Source: Eisenbergiella porci (GTDB taxonomy: Bacteria > Bacillota > Clostridia > Lachnospirales > Lachnospiraceae). From it: DNA of 64,000 nucleotides. Positions 26,474 through 36,096 of the stretch are shown here, one piece after another. A program made the translations under genes and the position numbers. The stretch is from assembly GCF_009696275.1 (NCBI RefSeq), contig NZ_VUMI01000002.1, positions 62,001 through 126,000 on the forward strand. The letters are read 5' to 3'. The notes beneath the pieces are model-generated. The model had not been told where the DNA came from, ran no database searches, and saw only the letters and a list, made by a program, of their open reading frames with translations. Numbering within the stretch: position 1 is the first letter of the stretch; every line of letters starts with the position of its first letter.

Positions 26474-27415
26474 TTGGACGTAAAAGTGAACAGAGTTTAT
26501 AAGGACCGTTTATTCCGGTTGATTTTCAGCAGTAAGTAAGAACTTTTAGCGTTATATAATGCCGTGAGAGGTACACAGTATAAGGATGCTGAGGCACTAG
26601 AGATTACGACGTTAGATGATGTCTTGTATATGGGAATGAAAAATGATCTGTCCTTCCTGCTTGACGATGTGCTGAATTTATATGAGCATCAGAGTACCTA
26701 TTGTCCCAACATGCCGCTCCGGGGAGTTTTCTATTTAGCGGATATATACAGGAAGTATGTGGATGCTTCCGGAGGGGATTTATATGGAAGCAGAAGGCTG
26801 ATGCTGCCGTTACCTCAATATCTGGTTTTTTATAATGGAACGGCACAGCTGCCTGATCGCATGGTTTTAAAGCTGTCGGAATCCTATTATTTGCCGGAAG
26901 GGCTGGCGGCGGAGCCTTCCCTGGAATGCAGTGCGCTGATGCTGAATATTAATCTGGGCCATAATCGGGAGCTGATGGACAATTGCCGGATATTATGGGA
27001 ATATGCGGTGTTTGTGGAACGCATCAGGGAACGCCTTGCTGCAGGAGAACAACTGGAGGAAGCTGTAAAGCAAGCGGTGGATATCTGTATGAAAGAGGGA
27101 GTTCTTGCGGATATTTTGCGAACACAGAGAGCGGAGGTGGAGGAATTAATGTGGGCGGAATTCAATGAAGAACGCTTTTTAGCAAAGGAAAAGGAGTACA
27201 GCTGGGAGGACGGTAACAAAGCAGGAAAAGTCAAAGGAAGGGTTATGGGAAGAGCGGAAAGTATTCTTGAAATACTGGAAGAACTTGGTACAGTTCCGGA
27301 GGGACTGCGCAGAAGGCTCCTGGAGGAGACTGATTTGCAACGGTTGAAGAACTGGCTGAAGGAAGCAATTAAAGCCGCTTCAATAGAAGACTTTGCTGAA
27401 AATATGGATAAATAG
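26474..27415 (+). pseudogene. Rpn-type PD-(D/E)XK nuclease/transposase-like gene with an early stop
   Basis: TTG at 26474 follows GGAGG (26462-26466), and the frame reads VNRVYKDRLFRLIFSS, the normal start of Rpn/PDDEXK-family transposase proteins. A TAA at 26537-26539 (codon 22) then interrupts it. After the stop the same frame runs on for 292 codons: ELLALYNAVRGTQYKDAEAL, the NLYEHQSTYCPNMPLRG core, and a C-terminal helical tail. The early break removes the first part of the nuclease fold. An internal restart near 26564 is possible but would lack the first catalytic acid. Rpn proteins promote RecA-independent recombination and spread as many copies in Lachnospiraceae. Confidence 0.8.
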
Positions 27416-27433
27416 GAAACATACATAAAAATA

Positions 27434-27488
27434 GGGGAAGCAGCTTCTTCATTTCAGCGTATCTGAAGAACAGCTTCCTCTGTTTTTT
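27434..27488 (+). terminator. Intrinsic terminator after the nuclease pseudogene
   Basis: GGGGAAGC-ag-cTTCTTCA pairs with TGAAGAA-ca-GCTTCCTC, followed by TGTTTTTTG. Confidence 0.75.
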
Positions 27489-27500
27489 GACCTGATTTTA

Positions 27501-27708
27501 TGGTATACTTAAAACGTTTTCATGAAAGAAACGGCATAAGACGGCTGCTTCCAATGCTGACTAAGCCGCGTGTGCTGCGGTGACGTGAAACTTTTGGTCA
27601 GAAAGCCTCTGCGAACTGGCCAGGCCATGAAAATACAAAAGGAACATAACTGTAAAACTTATACAGCCAGTATAAATCATCTAATTCATTCAACAGTCAG
27701 GATAAGAT
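27501..27708 (+). promoter_or_regulatory. Extended -10 promoter and structured leader of the TetM-like/Wadjet operon
   Basis: TGG-TATACT (27501-27509) forms an extended -10 box. The ~190-base leader holds a hairpin CTGAC...CCGC-gtgtgct-GCGG...GTCAG (27557-27601) and no U-tract. Ribosomal protection genes of the tet(M) type often have regulated leaders, so this may control the operon, but no leader peptide is obvious. Confidence 0.45.
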
Positions 27709-30531
27709 ATGAAAAAATTAGTTATAGGGATTCTTGCACATGTAGACGCCGGAAAGACAACCTTATCGGAAAGCATTCTATATCGCAGCGGCCTGCTGAG
27801 AAAGCCGGGCCGGGTGGATAACGGAGATGCCTTCCTGGATACTTATGCCCTGGAAAAAGCCAGGGGGATTACCATATTTTCAAAACAGGCAAATTTTAAA
27901 TGGAAAAGCATGGATGTATCCCTCCTGGATACGCCGGGACATGTGGACTTTTCTGCGGAGATGGAACGTTCGCTTCAAGTGTTGGATGCCGCTGTGCTGG
28001 TAATCAGCGGAGCGGACGGGGTACAGGGACATACGCAGACGCTGTGGCAGCTGCTGAAGCGGTATGGGATCCCTGTTTTTCTTTTCATAAATAAGATGGA
28101 TCAGCCGGGGACGGACAAAGAGGCGATTCAGAAGGAACTGAAGGACAGGCTGGATGAGGGCTGCGTGGATTTTTCCGGGGAAATGGATGAAGCGTTTTAT
28201 GAACAGGCGGCCATGTGCGATGAGGCGGCGCTGGAGCAGTTCCTGGAAGAAGAGCGGCTGGAGGAAGAACAGCTGATACAGCTGATCCGGGAACGGAAGC
28301 TTTTTCCCTGTTTTTATGGTTCTGCGTTGAAGCTGACCGGTGTGGATGAGTTTTTAGACGGATTGGAGCGCTATACTGTACAGCCGGTTTATCCGCAGGA
28401 ATTCGGCGCCAAAATATTTAAAATCGTCAGGGATGACCAGGGAAACCGTCTGACCTATATGAAAATAACCGGCGGAAGCCTGAAGGTAAAAAGCATGCTG
28501 ACCAATGCAGGGGCGGAGGATAAGCTCCGGCCGGGTCAGGAGGTCTGGGAGGAGAAGGTCAACCAGATCCGTATATACTCCGGAGATAAATATGAGCTGA
28601 TAAACGAGGCGCAGGCGGGGACGGTCTGTGCCGTGACAGGCCTGGGACATACCCGTCCCGGAGAGGGGCTGGGCGTGGAGCAGGCCTCCGCAGCGCCGTT
28701 GCTGGAGCCTGTCCTGACTTATCAGGTGAAGCTTCCGGAGGGCTGTGAGGTGCCGGTCATTCTTCCCAGGCTGCGGCAGCTGGAGGAAGAGGAGCCTGCG
28801 CTGCACATCGTATGGGATGAGCGGCTGCAGGAAATCCAGGCCCAGGTTATGGGAGAAGTGCAGATTGAGATTTTGAAAAGCCTGATTCAGGATCGATTTG
28901 GCGTGGCGGTGGAATTCGGAGCCGGACACATTGTATATAAGGAAACGATTGCGGATCGTGTGGAAGGTGTGGGACACTTTGAACCGCTCCGGCATTACGC
29001 CGAGGTCCATCTGCTGCTGGAGCCGGCAGAGCGGGGAAGCGGCCTGCAGTTTGCCTCCGACTGCAGTGAAGATATTCTGGATCGGAACTGGCAGAGGCTT
29101 GTGCTCACCCATCTGGAGGAAAAGGAGCACAGAGGCGTGCTGACCGGCGCTCCCATCACGGATATGAAAATCACGCTGCTGACCGGGCGTTCCCATCTGA
29201 AGCATACGGAGGGCGGAGATTTCAGGCAGGCAACCTACCGGGCGGTGCGGCAGGGACTGATGCAGGCTCACAGCATCCTTTTGGAGCCCTGGTATGCCTT
29301 CCGGCTGGAGGTGCCGGAAAAGCTGGTGGGCCGGGCCATGACGGATATTGAAAAAATGAACGGCAGCTTCAATGCGCCATTTACGGAAGGAGACATGGCC
29401 GTATTGACCGGTGTCTGCCCTGTGGTGACGATGCGGGATTACCAGAAGGAGGTAATCGCCTATTCGAAGGGCTATGGCAGGCTGTTTTGTTCGTTAAAGG
29501 GCTATGAGCCCTGCCACAATGCGCTTGAGGTTATGGAGCAGAGCGGCTATGATCCGGAGAGGGATACGGAAAACCCCACCGGTTCGGTATTCTGTGCCCA
29601 TGGAGCAGGTTTTGTGGCGCCATGGGACAAGGTGACCGACTACATGCATTTGGAATGCAGGAGGTTTGATGATCTGCTGCCGAGACAGGAGGGCGCTGAC
29701 GGAAGTGATGGAGCGTTTGGCGCAGATAGCCCCGGCGGAGGGCGAAGCGTGGACGGCAATGGGAATGCGGAAGGAAATCCCGGAGGAATAAAAAGGGCCG
29801 ATGCCGGAAAAAAGGGAAATGCGGCGGCCGGAGAGTGGATTGATGTGGAAGAAATTGACGAGATTCTGTCCCGTACCTTCCATGCCAATAAAAGAAATAA
29901 GGAGCTTCCAAGGAAGGACGGCTGGAACCGTTTTGGACATAAAACAGCCGTACCGCCCAGGGAAACCGTATATATGGGAAGCAGAAAAGACGGGGCGCCC
30001 AGGGAAAAGTATCTTCTGGTGGATGGCTATAATATTATTTTTGCCTGGGAGGAGTTAAAAAGCCTGGCGGAGGCGAATATTGACGGGGCGAGAGGCCGCT
30101 TGCAGGATATTCTGTGCAATTACCAGGGCATGGTGCATTCACAGGTTATCGTGGTATTTGACGCCTACCGTGTGCATGGGCACACGACAGAAGTGCTTGA
30201 CTATCATAATATTCATGTGGTATATACCAGAGAGGCGGAAACCGCGGATCAGTATATTGAAAAGTTTACCCATGAAAATGGGAAAAAATATGATATTACA
30301 GTGGCCACCTCGGACGGCCTGGAACAGATTATAATCCGCGGCCAGGGCTGCCGGCTGCTTTCTGCAAGGGATTTGAAGGAAGACATTGAACTTGCCGCGG
30401 CCAGGCTCCGGGGAGAATATCTGGAACAGCAGAAAACAGAAAAAAGCTACCTGCTGGATTCCATGTCCGAGGAGGTACGCAGGCAAATTTCTGCTTGCCA
30501 ACAGATGGAAACAATACAAGAGGATGAGTAA
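27709..30531 (+). CDS. TetM-like elongation-factor GTPase fused to a YacP/Rae1-type NYN nuclease
   Basis: 940 residues. The N-terminal ~640 residues are a TetM/EF-G-type translation GTPase: G1 AHVDAGKTT (8-16), G3 DTPGHVDF, G4 NKMD, and the domain IV and V segments (TDIEKMNGSFNAPFTEGDMA). A ~110-residue Gly/Asp-rich linker follows. The C-terminus (about 765-920) is an NYN-YacP (PIN-like) domain with its acidic residues in LVDGYNIIFAW, VVFDAY, ETADQYIE and VATSDGLEQ. B. subtilis YacP/Rae1 is known to enter the ribosomal A site and cut mRNA, so the fusion plausibly pairs A-site clearance with A-site cleavage. No drug-resistance role can be assigned. Only 2 bases separate it from jetA, so it heads the Wadjet operon. 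Confidence 0.9.
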   Translation: MKKLVIGILAHVDAGKTTLSESILYRSGLLRKPGRVDNGDAFLDTYALEKARGITIFSKQANFKWKSMDVSLLDTPGHVDFSAEMERSLQVLDAAVLVISGADGVQGHTQTLWQLLKRYGIPVFLFINKMDQPGTDKEAIQKELKDRLDEGCVDFSGEMDEAFYEQAAMCDEAALEQFLEEERLEEEQLIQLIRERKLFPCFYGSALKLTGVDEFLDGLERYTVQPVYPQEFGAKIFKIVRDDQGNRLTYMKITGGSLKVKSMLTNAGAEDKLRPGQEVWEEKVNQIRIYSGDKYELINEAQAGTVCAVTGLGHTRPGEGLGVEQASAAPLLEPVLTYQVKLPEGCEVPVILPRLRQLEEEEPALHIVWDERLQEIQAQVMGEVQIEILKSLIQDRFGVAVEFGAGHIVYKETIADRVEGVGHFEPLRHYAEVHLLLEPAERGSGLQFASDCSEDILDRNWQRLVLTHLEEKEHRGVLTGAPITDMKITLLTGRSHLKHTEGGDFRQATYRAVRQGLMQAHSILLEPWYAFRLEVPEKLVGRAMTDIEKMNGSFNAPFTEGDMAVLTGVCPVVTMRDYQKEVIAYSKGYGRLFCSLKGYEPCHNALEVMEQSGYDPERDTENPTGSVFCAHGAGFVAPWDKVTDYMHLECRRFDDLLPRQEGADGSDGAFGADSPGGGRSVDGNGNAEGNPGGIKRADAGKKGNAAAGEWIDVEEIDEILSRTFHANKRNKELPRKDGWNRFGHKTAVPPRETVYMGSRKDGAPREKYLLVDGYNIIFAWEELKSLAEANIDGARGRLQDILCNYQGMVHSQVIVVFDAYRVHGHTTEVLDYHNIHVVYTREAETADQYIEKFTHENGKKYDITVATSDGLEQIIIRGQGCRLLSARDLKEDIELAAARLRGEYLEQQKTEKSYLLDSMSEEVRRQISACQQMETIQEDE

Positions 30532-30533
30532 AT

Positions 30534-31961
30534 TTGAAATTTATATATGAGATTCCTGGCTCCTTTTGGGGCCTTTTCCGGTCCGTGAACCGGGATATCT
30601 ATATGGAAGCGCTCCTTACCATAGATGATGAATATCAGTACAACAACTTCTTTTTAAGCAGGGAAGCCTGTGTGCAGATTCTGGCGGATATGTGCGCCCG
30701 GCGGAGGTTCCAGCTGGAAAAGGAAGAAACGGAAACAGAAGAGGAGGCGCTGGAAGCGGTTCCCAAGCGTATCCTGAACTGGCTGCTGCGGGCAAAATGG
30801 CTGCGGAAAATAGAAGATTATACCACGATGACCACCAACATAGTCATTCCCGACTATGCGGCGGTTTTTATCGCTGCCTTTGAACAGCTGGTGAACCAGC
30901 CGATGGAGGATACGGATATTTATATCCAGAACGTATATGCCACTCTTTTTTCCTTCAAAAATGACTCCAGGATGAATATTGCCATGCTAAAGACTGCCCT
31001 GGTCAATACCAGGAAGCTGAATAAGGCGCTTCAGGATATGCTCCATAATATGGATAAATTCTTTGACCGCCTGCTGGCAAAACAGTCCTATGGGGAGCTT
31101 CTGGAGGAGCATCTGGAGGGCTACGTGGAAGAGGTGGTAAAGAGAAAATACCACATCCTGAAAACAAGCGATAATTTTTATATCTATAAAATGGATATCA
31201 AACGCTGCCTGAAGGAAATGCGTGAGGATGATGTATGGATAGAGCGGATCAGGGCAAAGCAGAGCGCGTCTCAGGATAAAAAGGAAAAGGAGCCGGAAGG
31301 CTTTTTTAAGAAGCGGCAGGATGACGATGTGCTGGATCTGATTGACCAGATCGAGAGGGGCTTCGAATCTATTGAACACAGGATAACCAATATGGATCGG
31401 GAGCACAGCAAGTACATCCGCGCTACGGTAAGCCGCCTGAATTATCTTTTAAGCGATGAAAGCGACCGTCATGGCCTGGTGATCCAGCTGCTTAACAAGC
31501 TGGGAGAGCAGGAGGAGGACGGAGCGCAGCTTGCGCGGATTAACAGGGTGGCGGAGAAGATGAATCTTTCCGCCTGGGAGGTACTGAATGATAATCCCCT
31601 GTACAGGCGGAGGCGTCGGAAGAATTTTGCCGGAGATCTGCTGCCGGAGGAAGAAAACAGGGAGCTTTCCAAAGAAGAGATACTGCAGCTGAACAAGATC
31701 CATCACCGGTTTACCAAACAGCAGATTGAAAGCTTTATTGAAGAGCATATGAAGGACGGCGTGATGGAGACAGGGACGATGGCCCTTGAGAGTGAAGAGG
31801 ATTTTGAAAAGCTGATCCTTGCCTATGACATCTGCATGCGTAAAAACAGCCGTTTTGAGGTGCTCACCTCGGGAGAACAGGTGGAAGGCGAACGCTTTGC
31901 CTATCCCGCAATGATATTCGTTAAGAGAAAAGGGGAAAAAGAGGATGCTGGAAATATATGA
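30534..31961 (+). CDS. jetA: Wadjet anti-plasmid system protein JetA (kleisin-like)
   Basis: 475 residues from TTG 30534, with AGAGGATGAG about 7 bases upstream. Mostly helical; N-terminal IPGSFWGLFRSVNRDIYMEA and a middle coiled region (IEHRITNMDREHSKYIRATV). Family assignment rests on this together with gene order: JetA, JetB, the SMC-like JetC and the Toprim protein JetD follow in one operon. In Wadjet, JetA is the kleisin subunit that links the JetC dimer ring and holds JetB; the complex extrudes DNA loops and cleaves small circular plasmids. The 475-residue length fits JetA of the non-type-I subgroups better than DUF3375, but I cannot test this. Overlaps jetB by 17 bases. Confidence 0.85.
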   Translation: MKFIYEIPGSFWGLFRSVNRDIYMEALLTIDDEYQYNNFFLSREACVQILADMCARRRFQLEKEETETEEEALEAVPKRILNWLLRAKWLRKIEDYTTMTTNIVIPDYAAVFIAAFEQLVNQPMEDTDIYIQNVYATLFSFKNDSRMNIAMLKTALVNTRKLNKALQDMLHNMDKFFDRLLAKQSYGELLEEHLEGYVEEVVKRKYHILKTSDNFYIYKMDIKRCLKEMREDDVWIERIRAKQSASQDKKEKEPEGFFKKRQDDDVLDLIDQIERGFESIEHRITNMDREHSKYIRATVSRLNYLLSDESDRHGLVIQLLNKLGEQEEDGAQLARINRVAEKMNLSAWEVLNDNPLYRRRRRKNFAGDLLPEEENRELSKEEILQLNKIHHRFTKQQIESFIEEHMKDGVMETGTMALESEEDFEKLILAYDICMRKNSRFEVLTSGEQVEGERFAYPAMIFVKRKGEKEDAGNI

Positions 31962-32736
31962 ACAGCTGACGCAGGAGGAACAGGAAAAGCTGCAGGATGT
32001 CATCAGGCAGCTGTACCGTCAGACCTTCCTGCTGGAAAGAAAATATGATAAAAAAGCAGGCCGGATGATTGCCAATAAGGATTTTTATTTCTGCGACAAG
32101 CATATGGAGTTTTTGACGGCATATTTTGCGGTGGCGGGCGTACGGCTGAACCAGAATACGGAGCTGGGAACCATCTGGCTGCAGGGGGAGGCTACCATGG
32201 GCGAACGGCTGCCCAAGCTTGCAACCATCTATCTGCTTTTGCTGAAGCTGATTTATGATGAACAGATGGCGGCGGTATCCTCCAGCGTGAACATTGTCAC
32301 CACCTTCGGGGAGCTGAATGGAAAAGTGGGAGAGTTCCGGCTGGCAAAAAGCCTGTCCTCCCTTACGGAGATTAAAAGGGCGCTGGCGCTGCTGAAAAAA
32401 TACCAGATGATAGAACTGATTGACGTGCTGGAGGAGCTGAACGAACACACCCGCATCATTATCTATCCCTGCATCAACCTGGTGCTGATGCGGGAGGATA
32501 TTCTGAAGCTGCTTAATAGCTTCAGTGAGGAAGAAGCCGTCCCGGATGCAAATGAGGAAGAAGAAGGAGAAATGCCAGATGGAGATACAGCAGACACAGA
32601 CAATGCTGCCGGAGAGTTCACAGATCCGGACGCCGGATACACAGACAGCGGTGATGCAGATGCCGGATACACAGACGCCGGATACACAGATGCCGGGTAC
32701 ACAGATGCCGGGTACACAGACACAGCAGCTGACTGA
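31945..32736 (+). CDS. jetB: Wadjet protein JetB (KITE-like subunit) with a tandem-repeat tail
   Basis: 263 residues. Residues 1-195 form a winged-helix, KITE-like fold (LKLIYDEQMAAVSSSVNIVT, LTEIKRALALLKKYQMIELI), matching the DUF4194-type JetB position between JetA and JetC. The last ~65 residues are acidic and end in tandem pentapeptides (GYTDA)n encoded by six 15-bp units (32629-32718). The jetC start lies inside this tail, so the two genes overlap by 158 bases in different frames. JetB binds the JetC neck region and JetA in the known complex. The repeat tail is not expected from the fold. Confidence 0.85.
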   Translation: MLEIYEQLTQEEQEKLQDVIRQLYRQTFLLERKYDKKAGRMIANKDFYFCDKHMEFLTAYFAVAGVRLNQNTELGTIWLQGEATMGERLPKLATIYLLLLKLIYDEQMAAVSSSVNIVTTFGELNGKVGEFRLAKSLSSLTEIKRALALLKKYQMIELIDVLEELNEHTRIIIYPCINLVLMREDILKLLNSFSEEEAVPDANEEEEGEMPDGDTADTDNAAGEFTDPDAGYTDSGDADAGYTDAGYTDAGYTDAGYTDTAAD

Positions 32737-35700
32737 GGCCGGCCGCCAGTCCTTCAAGGCGATTACCAGAATCGCACTGAACAACTGGCATTACATTGAT
32801 CATAAAATACTGACGCTGAACAAAAGCATCAACTTTTTTACCGGCCATTCCGGAAGCGGCAAATCTACGGTCATCGACGCCATGCAGATCGTCCTGTATG
32901 CGAATACCGACGGCCGGGGTTTTTTCAACAAAGCGGCGGCGGACGATTCGGACCGAAGCCTGCTGGAATACCTGCGCGGCATGATCAATATCGGGGAAAA
33001 CAACCAGGCTGAATACAAAAGAAACCACAATTTTTCCACCACCATCGTCCTGGAACTGGAGCAGACCGGGAGCGGTGAAAAGGAATGCGTGGGCGTTATT
33101 TTCGATGTGGAAACGGCAACCAATGAAATCGGCAGGCTGTTTTTCTGGCATCGGGGAGGCCTGCTGGAAAACAGCTATCGGACGCAGGAGCGGGCTATGG
33201 CCATCGGGGAACTAAAGAGTTACCTGCAGCACAATTTTGCCAGGGACGACTGGTTCTATACCTCCAATAATGAACGGTTCCGCAGGAATCTGTACGATGT
33301 TTACCTGGGCGGGCTGGATATGGATAAATTCCCCCGGCTGTTCAAGCGCGCAATTCCCTTCCGCATGAATATCAAGCTGGAGGATTTCGTAAAAGAGTAT
33401 ATCTGCATGGAGCAGGACATTCATATAGAAGATATGCAGGAGAGCGTCGTCCTTTACGGCCGTATGCGCCGCAAAATTGAGGACGCCATGCAGGAAATCA
33501 ACGAGCTGACAGAAATCAAAAATCAGTTCGACCGTTTTGTGGAGGGAAAAAGAAATACCGAAAGCTGCCGTTATCGTTTGGATAAGCTGACAATTATCCA
33601 GCTGACAGAGCTGATCAGGGAGCTTGGGCTGCGGGTGGAGGAAGGGAAAAAGGATCTTCTGGCCCAGAAGGAAGCCCTGGACGCACAGCTTCTTTTGAGG
33701 GAGGAATATGGGGCCGCCTACGATGAGATCAACCGCCAGATCATAGGCAGCGGGTATGCCGAGCTGGAAGCCAAGCAGAAAAGCCTGGAGGAGAACCTTG
33801 CTCTGCTTGAGCGAAGTGAACGCAGGTGGGCCGCTCTTTCTGAAAAAATCGGCAGCTGGGAGGAGGAAGAGAACATTTCCAACCAGACAATCTGGGATAT
33901 TGATAAATTCCGGAAGGGAACCATCTCCGGAGAGGAGCTGGGCCGTCTGAAAAAGAGCCTGCAGGAGGTGCGGACCGACCTGGAGAAACAGCACCAGGAG
34001 GCGGCAGCCGAGTGTAAGAGCCTGCAGAAGGAAGCGGATCTGATTCAAAAGGACCTCATGGAAATCATGCTGGGCCGGAAAACCTACCCAAGGGAGCTGG
34101 AGGAGGCCAGAAGAGAGATCCAAAAGAGCCTATACGAGCAGTTTGGCAAAAACATACCCGTCCGCATCCTGGCGGATCTTCTGGATATCCGGGATGAAAA
34201 ATGGAGAAACGCCATCGAAGGCTATCTGGCCTGGAACAAGCTTGCCCTGATCGTGGAGCCGAAATATGTGAAGGCGGCCATGGAGATTTACGAGCAGCTG
34301 GATGCCAAAAAATTCTGGCGGGTTTCCCTTGTGGATACGGAAAAGCTCATCGCCCAGGAATATCCTGTCCGGGAAAACGCGCTGGCAGAGGAAATCGAAT
34401 GTAAAGAGCCTTATGTGAAGTCCTTCATTCAATTTTTACTGGGAAATGTAATCAAATGCGAGGATGTTGCAAAACTGCGCCAGTGTAAAATCGGCGTGAC
34501 CGCAGACTGCCTGCTGTACCAGAACTTCCAGCTGCGCCGCCTGAATCCGGAAAACTATACCAGACGCGCCTTTATCGGTGAAAAAAGTATGCGTAAGCGC
34601 CAGAAAGAGCTGCAGGAGCGTCTGGAGGAGCTGAACCGCAGCCGGGAAGAATATGAAGCCATGGCAGCGGCGGCAAAGCGCCTGCTGGATTTTGAATATC
34701 TGCAGGAACCTTTCGAAAACTATCTGGAGCTGTTCCAGGATATGGAGGAGAAAAGGAAAAAAGAAGCCCAGCTGCGAAAGCTGGAAAAAAGGATGGAAGA
34801 ACTCGGTGCGGGAAGCGTGGATATCCTCCGTCAGCAGCGTGGGGAAATCATGGAAAAGCAAAAGGTCCTGGACGGTCATATCGACAGCCTGAAGCTGCAA
34901 ATCCATGACCGGGAGAAAAAAATAGAAGCGGACAATGCCGCCTGCATCGAGAAAAACGAGGAGCTTCTTGACAGACAGAGACAGCTGATTGGCGCCCCTG
35001 CCTGGGAGGAAGATTTTGACGCCTGGTTTTCCCAGGTGAAGAATCCCAGATACGATGCGCTGATCCGCCAGACACTTTCCGCAATCACCGAATCGGAGGA
35101 ACGCCTGGAGGCGGAGAAAAACCGCCTGGTTGACGTCCGCTCCGAGTACTTAAGACGCCACCCCAACCGGGATTTCTCCGCCAGCGCGGAAAATAACGGG
35201 GAATATCAGCAGCTGCTGGATGAGCTGGCCTGCGACCGGATCCGGGATTATGAAGAAAAGGCGATGGAGCAGGCCAGGGTGGCCGTGGAGCATTTTAAGG
35301 AAGACTTCGTTTACAAAATCCGAAGCGCCATCAAGGAAGCCTATATCCGCCGTGACGAGCTGAACCGCATTATCCGCAAGCTGAACTTCGGGAAGGACCG
35401 CTATCAGTTCCGGATAAGCAAAAACAAGGGACTGGATGGGGAATATTACGATATGTTCATGGATGAATCCCTGGAAATCGATCCGGCCACCCTGTCCGGA
35501 TCCGTGGAGCATCAAATAAACATGTTTTCCATGGATCATGAGAGCAGGTACGGCACATTGATGAACGACCTGATCCATATTTTCATCCCTCCGGAAAATG
35601 CCAGCGCCAGGGAGCAGGAGGAAGCCAAAAAGAATATGGAAAAATATGCGGACTACCGCACCTATCTTTCCTTTGAAATGGAACAGATTGTGGAAGGCGA

Positions 35701-36085
35701 GGAACGCCTTGTCATAGGCTTAAGCAAAATGATCAAGAAAAACTCCGGCGGTGAGGGGCAGAACCCGCTGTATGTGGCCCTATTAGCCAGCTTTGCCCAG
35801 GCCTACCACATCAATCTGTCGCCCAAGCTGTCCCGCCGTCCCACCATCCGCCTGGTGGTGCTGGATGAGGCTTTTTCCAAAATGGACGCCGAGAAGGTGG
35901 CCAGCTGTATCGAACTGATAAGGGGGCTGGGCTTCCAGGCTATTATCAGCGCCACAAATGACAAGATCCAGAACTATCTGGAGAACGTGGATAAGACCTT
36001 TGTTTATGCCAATCCCAATAAAAGAAGTATTTCCATACAGGAATTTGAAAAGAAGGACTTTTCCCAGCTTATGAAGGAAGATTAA
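32579..36085 (+). CDS. jetC: Wadjet protein JetC (SMC/MukB-like ATPase)
   Basis: About 1,168 residues from ATG 32579, chosen because AAGGAG lies at 32564-32569; the longer frame from 32525 has no site. The first ~55 residues are low-complexity repeats (PDTQM/T-type) overlapping jetB. The ABC head begins with IALNNWHYIDHKILTL and Walker A GHSGSGKST. Two long coiled-coil arms flank a hinge region at about 510-700, and the C-terminal head carries the signature KKNSGGEGQ and Walker B VVLDEAFSKMD. It is the DNA-loop-extruding motor of Wadjet, acting as a dimer with JetA and JetB and delivering plasmid DNA to the nuclease JetD. A large palindrome separates it from jetD. Confidence 0.95.
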   Translation: MEIQQTQTMLPESSQIRTPDTQTAVMQMPDTQTPDTQMPGTQMPGTQTQQLTEAGRQSFKAITRIALNNWHYIDHKILTLNKSINFFTGHSGSGKSTVIDAMQIVLYANTDGRGFFNKAAADDSDRSLLEYLRGMINIGENNQAEYKRNHNFSTTIVLELEQTGSGEKECVGVIFDVETATNEIGRLFFWHRGGLLENSYRTQERAMAIGELKSYLQHNFARDDWFYTSNNERFRRNLYDVYLGGLDMDKFPRLFKRAIPFRMNIKLEDFVKEYICMEQDIHIEDMQESVVLYGRMRRKIEDAMQEINELTEIKNQFDRFVEGKRNTESCRYRLDKLTIIQLTELIRELGLRVEEGKKDLLAQKEALDAQLLLREEYGAAYDEINRQIIGSGYAELEAKQKSLEENLALLERSERRWAALSEKIGSWEEEENISNQTIWDIDKFRKGTISGEELGRLKKSLQEVRTDLEKQHQEAAAECKSLQKEADLIQKDLMEIMLGRKTYPRELEEARREIQKSLYEQFGKNIPVRILADLLDIRDEKWRNAIEGYLAWNKLALIVEPKYVKAAMEIYEQLDAKKFWRVSLVDTEKLIAQEYPVRENALAEEIECKEPYVKSFIQFLLGNVIKCEDVAKLRQCKIGVTADCLLYQNFQLRRLNPENYTRRAFIGEKSMRKRQKELQERLEELNRSREEYEAMAAAAKRLLDFEYLQEPFENYLELFQDMEEKRKKEAQLRKLEKRMEELGAGSVDILRQQRGEIMEKQKVLDGHIDSLKLQIHDREKKIEADNAACIEKNEELLDRQRQLIGAPAWEEDFDAWFSQVKNPRYDALIRQTLSAITESEERLEAEKNRLVDVRSEYLRRHPNRDFSASAENNGEYQQLLDELACDRIRDYEEKAMEQARVAVEHFKEDFVYKIRSAIKEAYIRRDELNRIIRKLNFGKDRYQFRISKNKGLDGEYYDMFMDESLEIDPATLSGSVEHQINMFSMDHESRYGTLMNDLIHIFIPPENASAREQEEAKKNMEKYADYRTYLSFEMEQIVEGEERLVIGLSKMIKKNSGGEGQNPLYVALLASFAQAYHINLSPKLSRRPTIRLVVLDEAFSKMDAEKVASCIELIRGLGFQAIISATNDKIQNYLENVDKTFVYANPNKRSISIQEFEKKDFSQLMKED
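32629..32718 (+). repeat. 15-bp tandem repeat, six units, read in two frames
   Basis: Units GACGCCGGATACACA with variants (for example GATGCCGGGTACACA) run from 32629 to 32718; the second unit is the most diverged. They encode GYTDA-type repeats at the end of JetB and PDTQ-type repeats at the start of JetC. Because the unit is a multiple of three, copy-number change keeps both frames. Confidence 0.9.
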
Positions 36086-36096
36086 GTTGTGTGCGC

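Noticed and set aside
32629-32718. Possible CRISPR-like array
   Set aside because: Units are 15 bp, directly adjacent without spacers, and lie inside coding sequence; a tandem repeat.
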